DNA of 64,000 nt, taken from the NCBI GenBank assembly GCA_049115695.1, contig JAGDZR010000011.1, forward strand, positions 434,001-498,000, read 5' to 3'. The first letter of the stretch is position 1; each line of letters starts with the position of its first letter. Shown here in pieces: positions 8,659 through 17,582 of the stretch. The DNA comes from JAGDZR01 sp049115695 (GTDB taxonomy: Bacteria > Bacteroidota > Bacteroidia > Cytophagales > Cyclobacteriaceae). Under the pieces are notes generated by a model, which was not told where the DNA came from, made no database searches, and saw only the letters and a list, made by a program, of their open reading frames with translations. Made by a program: the position numbers and the translations under genes.

Positions 8659-9153
8659 ATGGATGCTCAAATTGAAATACGATCTGCCAAATCCGAGGAC
8701 TGGCCAGAAATCTGGGAAATCATTCAATCAGTCATTTCATCCGGTGGCACCTATGTCTTTAATCCAGATTCTCCAGAAAATAAGATGCGTGAATATTGGT
8801 TGGGCAATGACAAATACTGCTATGTCGCCTGCATAAAAGGAAAAGTCGTTGGAACGTTTATTCTCAAGGACAACCAGCCGGATTTAGGATCACATGTATC
8901 AAATGGATCATATATGACTCACCCTGATCAGCAAGGCAAAGGAATAGGTTATACAATGGGGGAAGCCTCTTTGTCCATAGCCAGGGAATTGGGTTACGAG
9001 GCGATGCAGTTCAACATCGTGATTGAAAAAAATAAGGTGGCAGTCAGACTTTGGAAAAAACTAGGGTTTGAGATTGTGGGAAAAGTACCCGGCGCATTTA
9101 AACATAGATCAGACGGCAATTCTGATATTCTAATCATGTGGAGATCACTGTGA
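8659..9153 (+). CDS. GNAT-family N-acetyltransferase
   Basis: 164 residues. The acetyl-CoA binding motif A reads HPDQQGKGIGYTMGEASL (Q/RxxGxG/A signature). The C-terminal NKVAVRLWKKLGFEIVGKVP is the motif B region of the family. It would transfer an acetyl group from acetyl-CoA to an amine; the substrate is unknown. It starts 10 bp after the phosphoesterase gene, so the two are likely cotranscribed. It is convergent with the serine hydrolase gene 13 bp away. Confidence 0.88.
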   Translation: MDAQIEIRSAKSEDWPEIWEIIQSVISSGGTYVFNPDSPENKMREYWLGNDKYCYVACIKGKVVGTFILKDNQPDLGSHVSNGSYMTHPDQQGKGIGYTMGEASLSIARELGYEAMQFNIVIEKNKVAVRLWKKLGFEIVGKVPGAFKHRSDGNSDILIMWRSL

Positions 9154-9166
9154 TACTAATGCTGGT

Positions 9167-10303
9167 TCAATCCAATGCTCCATACACCTTCCTGACCATC
9201 TCGCCAATCTGTGAAGGTTCCAACCACCGGGTAACAATTACAATATCCTTGTCTTGATCAATGACAATATAGTTGCCACCAAATCCAGCTGCATAGAATA
9301 AGTGATCAGGTACATCTTCCCAGTTTCTTGGTCCCTTGTTCAGCCACCACATGTATCCATAACTTTCATACGCAGGAGCTGGTGTTTGTACTGCTGCTGT
9401 CCATTCAGAGCTGATCAGCTGTTGATCCTCCCATTTCCCTTTTCGGGCAAATAATAATCCAAATCGAGCATGATCAAGCGTATTGATAAACACTCCACCT
9501 CCATGATGTCCTCCTCCGCTGACTACTTGCATTTGCTGTCCATCCATCGTAATCCAGGAATCCTTGTATCCATACCACCTCCAGGTAGTGCTCGCCCCGA
9601 TTGGATCCATGATGCGCTCCTTCAAAATCTGTGGAAGAGGTTGTCGCCAAACATTTAACAGTGAGTAAGAAAGCAGATTGACCCTTACATCATTGTATTT
9701 AAAACTTGTACCAGGTGTCTTCAATTCACGATACTTCCATCCATCATATGTGTCCTCACGCACCGGCCGATCCGTCCAGTCATTGAGGCCAAATAATGTA
9801 CCAGACCAATCGGAGGTTTGATGCAGTAAATGCTCCCATGTGATTTGACTGTTATGTGCTCCCCGAAAGATTTCATCCCACACATATTGATCAACTCTAT
9901 CTTTTACGGAGTTAATCAAACCGTCCTCCAATGCCAGGCCTGCCATTGTTGACAAATAACTTTTGGTCACACTGAAAGTCATATCCACTCGGTTGATATC
10001 CCCCCATTGCGCGACAATGAATCCATCCTTAAGAATGATGCCGGCTGGTCCTCCTCTTTCTTTGGTAGGCCCTTGCAGTTCATGGCCGGGTTCTCTGCTA
10101 AAACCTTTTAGTATGGCAAGCCTGAGATCTTTTTCTCCTGAATATTCATTTCCCTGAGCGAAATCAACTGCCTCCTGAAGTTTTGATGCGTCAAACCCAG
10201 TTTCTTCAGGTGCTTGCTGTTGCCACACGGTACGAGTAGGGTAATACTGCGCATAGATATTCAAGGATAAGCCCAGACAAAGAAGGAAGAATGCTTTTTT
10301 CAT
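9167..10303 (-). CDS. Secreted serine hydrolase, beta-lactamase/PBP4* family
   Basis: 378 residues from the chosen start at 10303 (MKKAFFLL, a classic signal peptide). An upstream in-frame start at 10321 would add six polar residues before the signal. The catalytic SxxK motif is SVTK (Ser111, Lys114). A later HHGGG segment sits where class C-like enzymes carry the KTG/HxG motif. The family includes esterases, peptidases and beta-lactamase-like proteins, so the reaction is undefined. Location is probably the periplasm. Confidence 0.85.
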   Translation of the reverse strand: MKKAFFLLCLGLSLNIYAQYYPTRTVWQQQAPEETGFDASKLQEAVDFAQGNEYSGEKDLRLAILKGFSREPGHELQGPTKERGGPAGIILKDGFIVAQWGDINRVDMTFSVTKSYLSTMAGLALEDGLINSVKDRVDQYVWDEIFRGAHNSQITWEHLLHQTSDWSGTLFGLNDWTDRPVREDTYDGWKYRELKTPGTSFKYNDVRVNLLSYSLLNVWRQPLPQILKERIMDPIGASTTWRWYGYKDSWITMDGQQMQVVSGGGHHGGGVFINTLDHARFGLLFARKGKWEDQQLISSEWTAAVQTPAPAYESYGYMWWLNKGPRNWEDVPDHLFYAAGFGGNYIVIDQDKDIVIVTRWLEPSQIGEMVRKVYGALD

Positions 10304-10462
10304 AACAGAAAGATAGACCACATCTCAACTCAGCTAAACAAAGAATTGATGAACGGAATTTCAATATCTGCTAATTGTAAAAATTATGCTCCCCTGACGC
10401 CTACTCAACCAATTACTATCGGATACTCATATATTTACCATTTAGCTATCAAGTAGTACATC

Positions 10463-12028
10463 ATGCGAACCACCACTGCCAAACTTGCTCAATTTGTGCT
10501 GTTGAGTTTATCAATATTTTTTTTGTCCTGTGAGAAACAGCAAGCTGTACGGGCAATCGATCAACCCAATATTGTCTTCTTTTTAACAGACGATCATCGG
10601 TACGATGCTTTGGGATTTCTTGGTCACCCTTTTTTGGAAACTCCAGGCCTTGATCAATTGGCTAACGAAGGAGTTTTTATGGAAAATGCATTTGTTACAA
10701 CATCGCTATGCTCACCCAGCCGAGCTTCCATTCTTACAGGGCTGTATGCCCACCAGCACAGAGTGGTCGATAATTACCATGAAGTGGACAAAGACTTGAT
10801 TTTCTTTCCTCAATATCTGCAGGAGGCAGGCTATGAAACTGCCTTTATTGGTAAGTGGCACATGGGAAACGAAAATGAACCTCAGCGTGGGTTTGACCAC
10901 TGGGCTGCTTTTCGAGGACAGGGCACCTATTACCCGGACGGTCATGGTACCAGCCGTGTTGTTCCACAAAACAGCTATGATGGATACAATGTCAATGGAA
11001 AGCAGGTGCCGCAAAAAGGATACATTACTGATGAACTCACAGACATGTCCCTGGATTGGATTAACAATCGAACCAACAAAGACAAACCATTCTTTATGTA
11101 TGTATCACACAAAGGAGTACATGCAGATTTTGTTCCTCGAGACGAGGATCGAGACATATATAAGGATGCTGAATGGTCATTGCCAGCGAGTTATTATGAT
11201 ACACCTGAAAACAGACAGGGAAAACCCAAATGGGTCACCGATCAACGAAATAGCCGTCATGGAGCAGAATTTGGATACAATCTGGAGGATTTCGATTTAG
11301 AATTTTACTACAAACGGTATTGTGAAGCCCTAAAGCCGATCGATCAAGCGGTCAGTAAAACCATCAAGCATCTTGAAAATACCGGTCAACTAGACAACAC
11401 CCTCTTTGTCTACATGGGTGACAATGGTTTCTTTTTTGGTGAACATGGGCTAATAGATAAGCGTGCGGCTTATGAAACATCGATGCGCGTACCTCTGCTA
11501 ATGAGATTACCTAAAAAGATGCAAGGAACTGCGCGAGTCATCCAAGAAAATGTTGCGAACATAGACATTGCCCCAACATTGTTGGAAGCCGCTGGTGTCC
11601 AAAAGCCTAGCTATATGCATGGGAAAAGTTTTTTTAAACTCCTGAAAGGCGAACCAATGGATTGGCGTGAGTCATTTCTTTATGAGTATTTCTGGGAATG
11701 GAACTACCCACATACTCCAACCACGCATGCACTGAGAACCAGCAGGTATAAATACATTCGCTACCATGGAATTTGGGATACTGACGAGCTTTATGATTTA
11801 GCAAAAGATCCAGCGGAAAAGTACAACCTGATTGATCAACCGGAGCATCAGGAACGAATCGTCAGTATGAAAAAAGAAATGTTCAAAATTTTGAAAGAGA
11901 CAGCAGGCAGTAATGTTCCGTTTCATGCTGATCGCGGTAGAAAGTTCTATCACCGTAACAAAGACATGGCACAACAAGGCGAGTTTCCGGAATACTTCTA
12001 TGAAGAAATGGAGTCTGTCGTAAAATGA
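10463..12028 (+). CDS. Lipoprotein sulfatase (S1 family, Cys type)
   Basis: 521 residues. A lipoprotein signal ends at LSCEKQ (Cys23). The sulfatase fold starts at PNIVFFLTDDHR, with metal-binding Asp43-Asp44. The sulfatase signature CSPSR has Cys83, the residue normally converted to formylglycine. GDNGFFFGEHG supplies the second metal-binding Asp-Asn pair. The C-terminal LYDLAKDPAEKYNLIDQPE is the usual sulfatase ending. It would remove sulfate esters from polysaccharides at the cell surface, as marine Bacteroidota do with algal glycans. No partner glycoside hydrolase is adjacent, and no maturation enzyme is visible in the window. Confidence 0.93.
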   Translation: MRTTTAKLAQFVLLSLSIFFLSCEKQQAVRAIDQPNIVFFLTDDHRYDALGFLGHPFLETPGLDQLANEGVFMENAFVTTSLCSPSRASILTGLYAHQHRVVDNYHEVDKDLIFFPQYLQEAGYETAFIGKWHMGNENEPQRGFDHWAAFRGQGTYYPDGHGTSRVVPQNSYDGYNVNGKQVPQKGYITDELTDMSLDWINNRTNKDKPFFMYVSHKGVHADFVPRDEDRDIYKDAEWSLPASYYDTPENRQGKPKWVTDQRNSRHGAEFGYNLEDFDLEFYYKRYCEALKPIDQAVSKTIKHLENTGQLDNTLFVYMGDNGFFFGEHGLIDKRAAYETSMRVPLLMRLPKKMQGTARVIQENVANIDIAPTLLEAAGVQKPSYMHGKSFFKLLKGEPMDWRESFLYEYFWEWNYPHTPTTHALRTSRYKYIRYHGIWDTDELYDLAKDPAEKYNLIDQPEHQERIVSMKKEMFKILKETAGSNVPFHADRGRKFYHRNKDMAQQGEFPEYFYEEMESVVK

Positions 12029-12066
12029 AAATGAATGTATTTGCAATTACTTTACCTTACAAAATC

Positions 12067-12104
12067 GAGGTAATTCTCATTCTTTGAAGTATAAGAATTA
12101 CCTC
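12067..12104. terminator. Hairpin between the convergent sulfatase and DoxX genes
   Basis: A perfect 11-bp stem (GAGGTAATTCT at 12067-12077 with its complement at 12094-12104) and a 16-nt loop. It is followed by GGTTTTC on the plus strand and GATTTTG on the minus strand. T-tracts are short, but its place between two converging genes suggests a bidirectional terminator. Confidence 0.6.
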
Positions 12105-12125
12105 AGAGGTTTTCAGATAATACTA

Positions 12126-12512
12126 TCAGCCTCCAATAGATACAGTGTTGGATTGACCATATACTTTCCTGTGGAATATAAATGACGCAATCAGAAGCGC
12201 AAGTACGACTAAGGGGGCGATTGCCCCTCCATCTCCGGCTTTTGCATGAGTAATTGAAGCCAAAACAAACTCCACGGCAAATCCAAGATATGCCAGCTCC
12301 TTCAACAGTCGTGATTTGTTACTCCAAATAGCCACCAAGCCTAATACTTTGGCAATTACCATTGGGTAAATTACTATTGGCGGCACGCCAATTGATTGAA
12401 ACATTTCGCTGACCATGTCATGCATAAAAATGTAGGATAGGCCTGCGAATACCTGATGTGCCGAAAATAGGCCGGTGAAAACTCTGTAAATAATTAGGTT
12501 ACGCTTGTTCAT
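12126..12512 (-). CDS. DoxX-like family membrane protein
   Basis: 128 residues with four hydrophobic helices. The DoxX-like pattern is seen in the first helix (RVFTGLFSAHQVFAGLSY), the IYPMVIAKVLGLVAIW segment and a conserved GFAVEFVLA motif. DoxX-like proteins are inner-membrane proteins of poorly defined function, often linked to redox or electrophile stress. It lies 72 bp downstream of a MarR regulator on the same strand. A short palindrome (GTAAA-TAT-TTTAC, 12548-12560) in the gap could be a regulator site. Confidence 0.8.
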   Translation of the reverse strand: MNKRNLIIYRVFTGLFSAHQVFAGLSYIFMHDMVSEMFQSIGVPPIVIYPMVIAKVLGLVAIWSNKSRLLKELAYLGFAVEFVLASITHAKAGDGGAIAPLVVLALLIASFIFHRKVYGQSNTVSIGG

Positions 12513-12584
12513 AATATCTTTTAAGTTGAATGCTATTTATGTGTTATGTAAATATTTTACTCGGTATATATTTTGATAAATTTT

Positions 12585-13034
12585 TTACCTTCTGAATTGG
12601 TCCAAAATATCACTTACCCGCCTCGCTTCATCATCGCTGATATTATGATTCAATGCATGCTGCACCAAGCTGTCCTTTTGGTTAATCCTTTCAAAAAGCG
12701 CCAAACCCACTTTCGTTATCTTTAGATAGACTACCCGCCGATCGGTCTCGCTGGCTTTTCTTTCAACAAAGCCCTTACTCAATAGTTTGTCTGCCAATCG
12801 AGTGGTATTCGGAGACTTTTCAGTAAGACCGTCCTTGATCTCTGACATAGGTGCCCAGTCTCCTATACCTCGAAGAATTCTTAAGATGTTGTATTGTTGG
12901 GCCGATATTCCAAAAGGCTTAAGCTCTTCATTAAAAGCATTTTGCACCCAATTGGCAGTGTACACCAAGTTGGTTACGAATCGGTGTTTATCGCTTATGA
13001 AATTTGACTTTATTTCTGAATCGATTTTGCCCAT
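12585..13034 (-). CDS. MarR-family transcriptional regulator
   Basis: 149 residues with the typical MarR layout. A dimerising N-terminal helix is followed by the winged helix: ISAQQYNILRIL, then LTEKSPNTTRLADKLLSKGFVER, then the wing KASETDRRVVYLKIT with the conserved DRR. A C-terminal dimer helix follows. It probably controls itself and the DoxX-like gene downstream. An inverted repeat overlapping a -7-like element lies directly upstream. Confidence 0.9.
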   Translation of the reverse strand: MGKIDSEIKSNFISDKHRFVTNLVYTANWVQNAFNEELKPFGISAQQYNILRILRGIGDWAPMSEIKDGLTEKSPNTTRLADKLLSKGFVERKASETDRRVVYLKITKVGLALFERINQKDSLVQHALNHNISDDEARRVSDILDQFRR

Positions 13035-13043
13035 TGTTTTAGG

Positions 13044-13066
13044 AATGTCCTACAAATATAGACATT
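13044..13066 (-). promoter_or_regulatory. Promoter element and inverted repeat before marR
   Basis: On the minus strand TATATTTG (13060-13053) matches the Bacteroidota -7 consensus TAnnTTTG exactly. It is flanked by an inverted repeat AATGTC (13044-13049) / GACATT (13061-13066). A repressor bound here would cover the promoter, as expected for an autoregulated MarR gene. No clear TTG -33 element was found. Confidence 0.5.
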
Positions 13067-13167
13067 ATTATTTTACATGGAAATTATTTACGCGGCACTT
13101 ATCTGTTGGGCTTAGTACGCATTAGCTTTCGCTATGATTGTGAAATAGGTCTCCTCAGTTTATTTCT

Positions 13168-13233
13168 TCTCAAAAACTGAAACATATTAATTAATCTTGC
13201 GTTGATATTATCTCAAAAACAGAAACATATTAA
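13168..13233. repeat. 23-bp direct repeat upstream of padR
   Basis: Two copies of a 23-bp element (13168-13190 and 13211-13233) differ at one position. The core is CTCAAAAACNGAAACATATT. Their starts are 43 bp apart, about four helical turns, and the second copy ends 9 bp before the padR start. This is a candidate operator for the PadR regulator or a duplicated promoter element. Confidence 0.55.
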
Positions 13234-13242
13234 ACCAAACTG

Positions 13243-13566
13243 ATGAAAGGATACCTTGGAGAGTTTGAAGAATTGGTACTGCTTACGATTGCTAACCTGG
13301 ACAAAGATGCCTACGGATTAGCCATTCTCAGAGACATCAACGAACGTGCAAAGCGCAACCTCAGCATTGGAGGAATGCATTCCACATTAACTCGGCTAGA
13401 GGAAAAGGGCTTTATTACCTCATATTTGGGAGAGCCAACCAACGAACGAGGAGGAAGACGCAAGCGACTCTTCGAGTTAACAAGCAATGCGATCACCGCA
13501 CTCAACGACATGAAATCGCTCCGTGATGAACTTTGGGCCAACACTAAAGTCAATCTCTCTCTATGA
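13243..13566 (+). CDS. PadR-family transcriptional regulator
   Basis: 107 residues. The PadR winged helix is clear: GEFEELVLLTIANLDKDAYG at the N-terminus, then the HTH and wing (GGMHSTLTRLEEKGFITSYL, ERGGRRKRLFELT). Its stop overlaps the start of the downstream permease by 4 bp. Small PadR proteins coupled to an FtsX-type permease with a prefix domain are a recurrent Bacteroidota pair in which the regulator represses the transporter gene. Confidence 0.9.
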   Translation: MKGYLGEFEELVLLTIANLDKDAYGLAILRDINERAKRNLSIGGMHSTLTRLEEKGFITSYLGEPTNERGGRRKRLFELTSNAITALNDMKSLRDELWANTKVNLSL

Positions 13567-16178
13567 AAAAGCAACACACCCCACCCCATCTCATACGCCA
13601 TTTCTTCAACTGGTGGAGTGGTAAAGCCGAAACCGAGGACCTGCTTGGAGATCTAGATGAATTTTTTCAATACAATGTCCATAAAAAGGGCCTTTTCAAA
13701 GCCCAACTCATCTATCACCAACAAGTACTCTCACTACTTTTCTCATATGCCTTAAAAAAGCGAAAGACGTCAGCCGCTTATTCCAGTTTCTATTCATCTG
13801 GCACAACTGCAATGGCCTTGAACTATTTTAAAATTGCCATTCGCAACTTCTCCAAGCATAAAATGTTCACCATGATCAACATCCTTGGTCTGGCCATGGG
13901 GATGTCCATTTGTTTACTTGCGCTGGGAGTGTCAGTGGCTATTTATCAATCTGATGAGTTTCATGCTAAAAAGGAGCGCATACATCAGGTCAATACCTAT
14001 ATCGCGACAGATGCTCAGGACAAAACCTATGGAGGGACATTTAATGCATTAGGAAACTACATGTCGGAACAATACCCATTTGTGGAACAAGTGGTCAATA
14101 TAAACAGCAACTTTCGTCCTGTCTTTCAGCATCATGGCAATCAAATGGCCTATCACGGTTACTACGCAGATGGTTCTTTCTTCGAGGTTTTTGATTTTGA
14201 ACTCATACTTGGTAATCCTAAAACCGTATTAGACAATCCCTACAGCCTGGTTCTTACTGAAAAAATAGCCGAGACACTTTTCAAGGATGAAAACCCACTA
14301 GGAAAGGTGCTTGAAACCGAGCATGGTAATTACACCATAACAGGTGTAATGAAGGATTTGAAGCAAACGCATTTTTATTTTGAGGTGCTCACTTCATATT
14401 CTACGCTGGTTTCTATATCACCAGATTTAAGGAATGACTGGAAAAATCTACATCAGAATTATGTCTACTTGCTGCTCAATGAAGGCACAACCGACAATAT
14501 CCTCCTGTCAGCTTTGGAACAAACCAGTACTCATGCAGCCCCGTTTAATCCGGATTTGACCGTTGAGCTGTCTGCTGTTCGACTGGATGATGTAGTACCT
14601 CGCTGGAACATTAGTCAGGCAATTGGCATTGGTTGGGATCAGCCCTCCATGCTTTTCTTCTTGTCGATAGGAGTCCTTATTTTATTGCCCGCTGTTTTCA
14701 ATTATACTAACCTGTCCATTGCGCGTGCTTTAAAACGCGCCAAAGAAATCGGCATCCGAAAGGTAGTGGGGGCAGATAAGGGACAAATCAAAAACCAATT
14801 CCTGGTTGAAACCATTTTATTGACACTCATTTCATTGATTGGAGCATTGTTCATATTTGTCCCACTACGTCAGGAATTTCTTAACATGGTGGTTGCGGCA
14901 GAGGTTTTAGACACTTCCTTAAACTTTGATCTGATTGTAACATTCCTGCTGTTCACACTATTAGTTGGTCTATTCGCGGGAGCGTTTCCGGCAGCCTTTT
15001 TTTCAAGAATGAATCCAGTACAAATTCTAAAAGGAAATCGCGGCGCTGGTTCAGGCAATGTCTCGGGAATCAAAAAAGGGTTATTCGTATTTCAGTTTTT
15101 CATGTCATTAGTGTTTGTGATCGGAGTATTAGCAATAGGACGTCAATATGCATTTGTCTTTAACACCAATCATGGATTTACATCAGACAATGTATTGACC
15201 GTTCCTTTCAAAGGAATCGACAAACAAATTGCCATCAATGAGCTTAATGCTCACCCTGATGTAAAATCGGTTACCGCCTCCTCATCGCTACCAGGAATTC
15301 TAATTCCTCAACAAGTCGACCTCACGCCAAATGAGCTCGACACACTAGATGCAGGGCAAGTATTCATTGCGAATGACTTCATCAAAAACTTTGACATTCA
15401 GCTCACCTGGGGGGAAAGTCAGAGTCTCACAGCCTCTACCCAAAATATAGAAAGTGTTTTGGTCAACGAACAATTCATGAAAGCGATCAAAGTTTTCAAC
15501 ACAAAAAGCGATTCATTGACTTTTACATTGACGGATGGTACCCATTGCAGAATAGTAGGCATTACTGAAGATTTCAATTTCGAACCTTTGAGTGAACACG
15601 TCAAGCCCATTGTATTTAGGCAATCACTGGAAAAGAGCCACTATGCATTGTTGACGATCAACTCCAATGATATCAAGTCAACAATTCAAGAACTGGAAAA
15701 AATTTGGACAGGCATTGATCAGGAGGAAAAATTTGAATCATCATTTCTAAATGATGAGATTGAAGATGCTTACTACTTTCTCATGGCACAGCTAAAGATT
15801 TTCAGCTATCTAAGCACGTTTGCTATCACGATTTCTTGTCTGGGACTTCTTGGTATGGTTTCCTTTACCACCGAAAATCGAACCAAGGAAATTGCCATTC
15901 GCAAAATCATGGGTGCCAGCAACCCTACGCTGTACTATCTACTTACCAAAGACTTTTTAAAGTTGATTCTTATCTCTGCGATGATCGCGATTCCATTCTC
16001 TTATGTTTTCTATGACAAACTATTTTTGTTCTTTTTAATTCCGAACGGAACGGGCCTTGGTGTTTTAGAAGTTTTGGCTGGAGTCCTGTTCTTGTTCCTG
16101 GTGGGTTTCATTTCAATTTTTTGGCAAACCTCAAAAGTGGCTAACGAAAATCCAGCAAACAACCTGAGGTATGAGTGA
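13563..16178 (+). CDS. FtsX/MacB-type ABC permease with N-terminal prefix domain
   Basis: 871 residues. Residues 1-75 form the permease prefix domain (PPHLIRHFFNWWSG, then EDLLGDLDEFF). Then come a transmembrane helix (about 100-125), a large periplasmic MacB-PCD domain, and three helices around 365-480 with the FtsX motif AKEIGIRKVVGA. A second copy of the module follows, with a second KEIAIRKIMGA near 780. It is therefore a duplicated FtsX permease of the macrolide/lipoprotein export type. No ATPase gene is adjacent. Its substrate is unknown, and its coupling to PadR suggests induction by a stress or ligand. Confidence 0.9.
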   Translation: MKKQHTPPHLIRHFFNWWSGKAETEDLLGDLDEFFQYNVHKKGLFKAQLIYHQQVLSLLFSYALKKRKTSAAYSSFYSSGTTAMALNYFKIAIRNFSKHKMFTMINILGLAMGMSICLLALGVSVAIYQSDEFHAKKERIHQVNTYIATDAQDKTYGGTFNALGNYMSEQYPFVEQVVNINSNFRPVFQHHGNQMAYHGYYADGSFFEVFDFELILGNPKTVLDNPYSLVLTEKIAETLFKDENPLGKVLETEHGNYTITGVMKDLKQTHFYFEVLTSYSTLVSISPDLRNDWKNLHQNYVYLLLNEGTTDNILLSALEQTSTHAAPFNPDLTVELSAVRLDDVVPRWNISQAIGIGWDQPSMLFFLSIGVLILLPAVFNYTNLSIARALKRAKEIGIRKVVGADKGQIKNQFLVETILLTLISLIGALFIFVPLRQEFLNMVVAAEVLDTSLNFDLIVTFLLFTLLVGLFAGAFPAAFFSRMNPVQILKGNRGAGSGNVSGIKKGLFVFQFFMSLVFVIGVLAIGRQYAFVFNTNHGFTSDNVLTVPFKGIDKQIAINELNAHPDVKSVTASSSLPGILIPQQVDLTPNELDTLDAGQVFIANDFIKNFDIQLTWGESQSLTASTQNIESVLVNEQFMKAIKVFNTKSDSLTFTLTDGTHCRIVGITEDFNFEPLSEHVKPIVFRQSLEKSHYALLTINSNDIKSTIQELEKIWTGIDQEEKFESSFLNDEIEDAYYFLMAQLKIFSYLSTFAITISCLGLLGMVSFTTENRTKEIAIRKIMGASNPTLYYLLTKDFLKLILISAMIAIPFSYVFYDKLFLFFLIPNGTGLGVLEVLAGVLFLFLVGFISIFWQTSKVANENPANNLRYE

Positions 16179-16349
16179 ACACGCACTATTGACTATTAAA
16201 AGTTTGAAGTGACAATAGTAAACAAGGTTGTATTGATCTGATTTGTCAATCAATGCCGGTTAATAGCTTAGTACTTGAAACTGAAGTACAAATTCCAGTT
16301 GCAATAACCTAGACGAAATTCCGGATATCAAATAATTTAGTGTTGTCGC

Positions 16350-16817
16350 TTACTGCAATGTTCTAAAATATTCCAACACTTCTCGTGCCTCCTCTTCATT
16401 CAACCCCTGATCAGACATTGGAGACCCATTAAATTCCATAAATAGGTCCTTTGCCAGTGCATCTTTTTTTACCATTTCAGAGGGGTTCAAAATCATGTTC
16501 ATCACCCATTCCGGGGCTCTTCTTTTTAGAATCCCATTAGGAGGTGGCCCAATAAACTTTTTCCCCAGTTTATGACAAGCAGTACATTTCATCTCAAAAG
16601 TGGCTTTTCCTGAGCCCACCATTATTGAATCGATCTCCTGACCTAATTGGACTTTCTCAACTGGCCCGACTCCTTTGCTTTCCAGGTCTATTCTGGCAGA
16701 AGCCCTGCTACTATCTGCTTTTTCTTCCTTTTTCTCAAAACTAAACGACGGCTTTTCTTCCTTTTTACCACCACAGTTGATTAAAGCAACCGCTAGCATG
16801 ATTACTAAATATCTCAT
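16350..16817 (-). CDS. Monohaem cytochrome c lipoprotein
   Basis: 155 residues from the chosen start at 16817 (MRYLVIMLAV). The open frame reaches 16838 with a TTG, or 16835 with an ATG. The lipobox ALINC is followed by a Lys/Glu-rich linker. One haem motif CTACH with nearby KLGKKFIGPP and a later Met (NPSEMVKK or GSPMSDQ) as possible sixth ligand fit a small class I cytochrome c. It would carry electrons at the periplasmic face of the outer membrane. It is divergent from the DUF1080 gene with a 23-bp gap. Confidence 0.85.
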   Translation of the reverse strand: MRYLVIMLAVALINCGGKKEEKPSFSFEKKEEKADSSRASARIDLESKGVGPVEKVQLGQEIDSIMVGSGKATFEMKCTACHKLGKKFIGPPPNGILKRRAPEWVMNMILNPSEMVKKDALAKDLFMEFNGSPMSDQGLNEEEAREVLEYFRTLQ

Positions 16818-16840
16818 TTGACTAAATTGAATCATCAAAT

Positions 16841-17542
16841 ATGAAGCAAATGAACAAACTCCTCTTAATACTCTCTGTATTCATTTTTATCAATTGTTCT
16901 GCTGATAACGATTGGACTCCAATATTTAATGGTCAAAACCTGGACGGCTGGCACAGCTATGGGGCCGAAGGTGAATTCAATGGATGGTTTGTAGAAGATG
17001 GGATACTCGTATTCGATCCGCAAAAAAGAACAGAAGCCCGAAGCTCATACCTGACCACCGACAAACAATACAAAGACTTTGAGTTGTCATTTGAATGGCT
17101 GATTGCCGAAAACGGCAATTCCGGAGTTTTCTGGGGAGTAGTTGAGGACGGCACCAACGAATTTCCCTATCATACCGGACCTGAAATACAAATTCTTGAT
17201 GATGGATACGAAGAATACATTGCGGAACGTGGTGATATCAACCGAGCAGGATCACTCTACAACCTTATGGCTCCCTCCCAAATCGTAAGCAAGCATGCCA
17301 ACCAATGGAACCATTATCTCATACACATTGATCAAACTAACAATGAGGGCTTTCTTGTTTTCAACGATGTGGAAGTGTTACGATTTCCCGTGAACGGGCC
17401 AGAATGGGAGGCCCTCATAGCGAATTCTCCGGCATCAAAATGGGAAGGGTTCGGAAAGACACAAACTGGTCATATCAGCTTTCAGGACTGGGGAGGACAG
17501 GTAGCTTTCAGAAACATCAAAATCCGTGTTCTCAATCAATAA
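16841..17542 (+). CDS. DUF1080 (3-keto-disaccharide hydrolase-like) lipoprotein
   Basis: 233 residues. The lipoprotein signal ends at FINCSADN. The DUF1080 domain fills the rest: FNGQNLDGWHSYG at its start, then NGNSGVFWGV, the GPEIQILDDG motif, NQWNHYLIHI, and GHISFQDWGGQVAFRNIKI at the end. Related enzymes hydrolyse 3-keto-disaccharides, and the aspartate of EIQILDDG is part of the conserved site. Start 16841 (MKQMNKLL) or 16850 are both possible. The neighbouring cytochrome c would fit oxidative sugar metabolism, but this is inference. Confidence 0.88.
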   Translation: MKQMNKLLLILSVFIFINCSADNDWTPIFNGQNLDGWHSYGAEGEFNGWFVEDGILVFDPQKRTEARSSYLTTDKQYKDFELSFEWLIAENGNSGVFWGVVEDGTNEFPYHTGPEIQILDDGYEEYIAERGDINRAGSLYNLMAPSQIVSKHANQWNHYLIHIDQTNNEGFLVFNDVEVLRFPVNGPEWEALIANSPASKWEGFGKTQTGHISFQDWGGQVAFRNIKIRVLNQ

Positions 17543-17582
17543 GATGAAGTCCTAGCTATTAAGCACAACAAATATCAAATTC

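Noticed and set aside
12548..12560. GTAAA-TAT-TTTAC palindrome before the DoxX gene as a firm MarR operator
   Set aside because: Too short and AT-rich to separate from chance, and it does not resemble the inverted repeat before marR.
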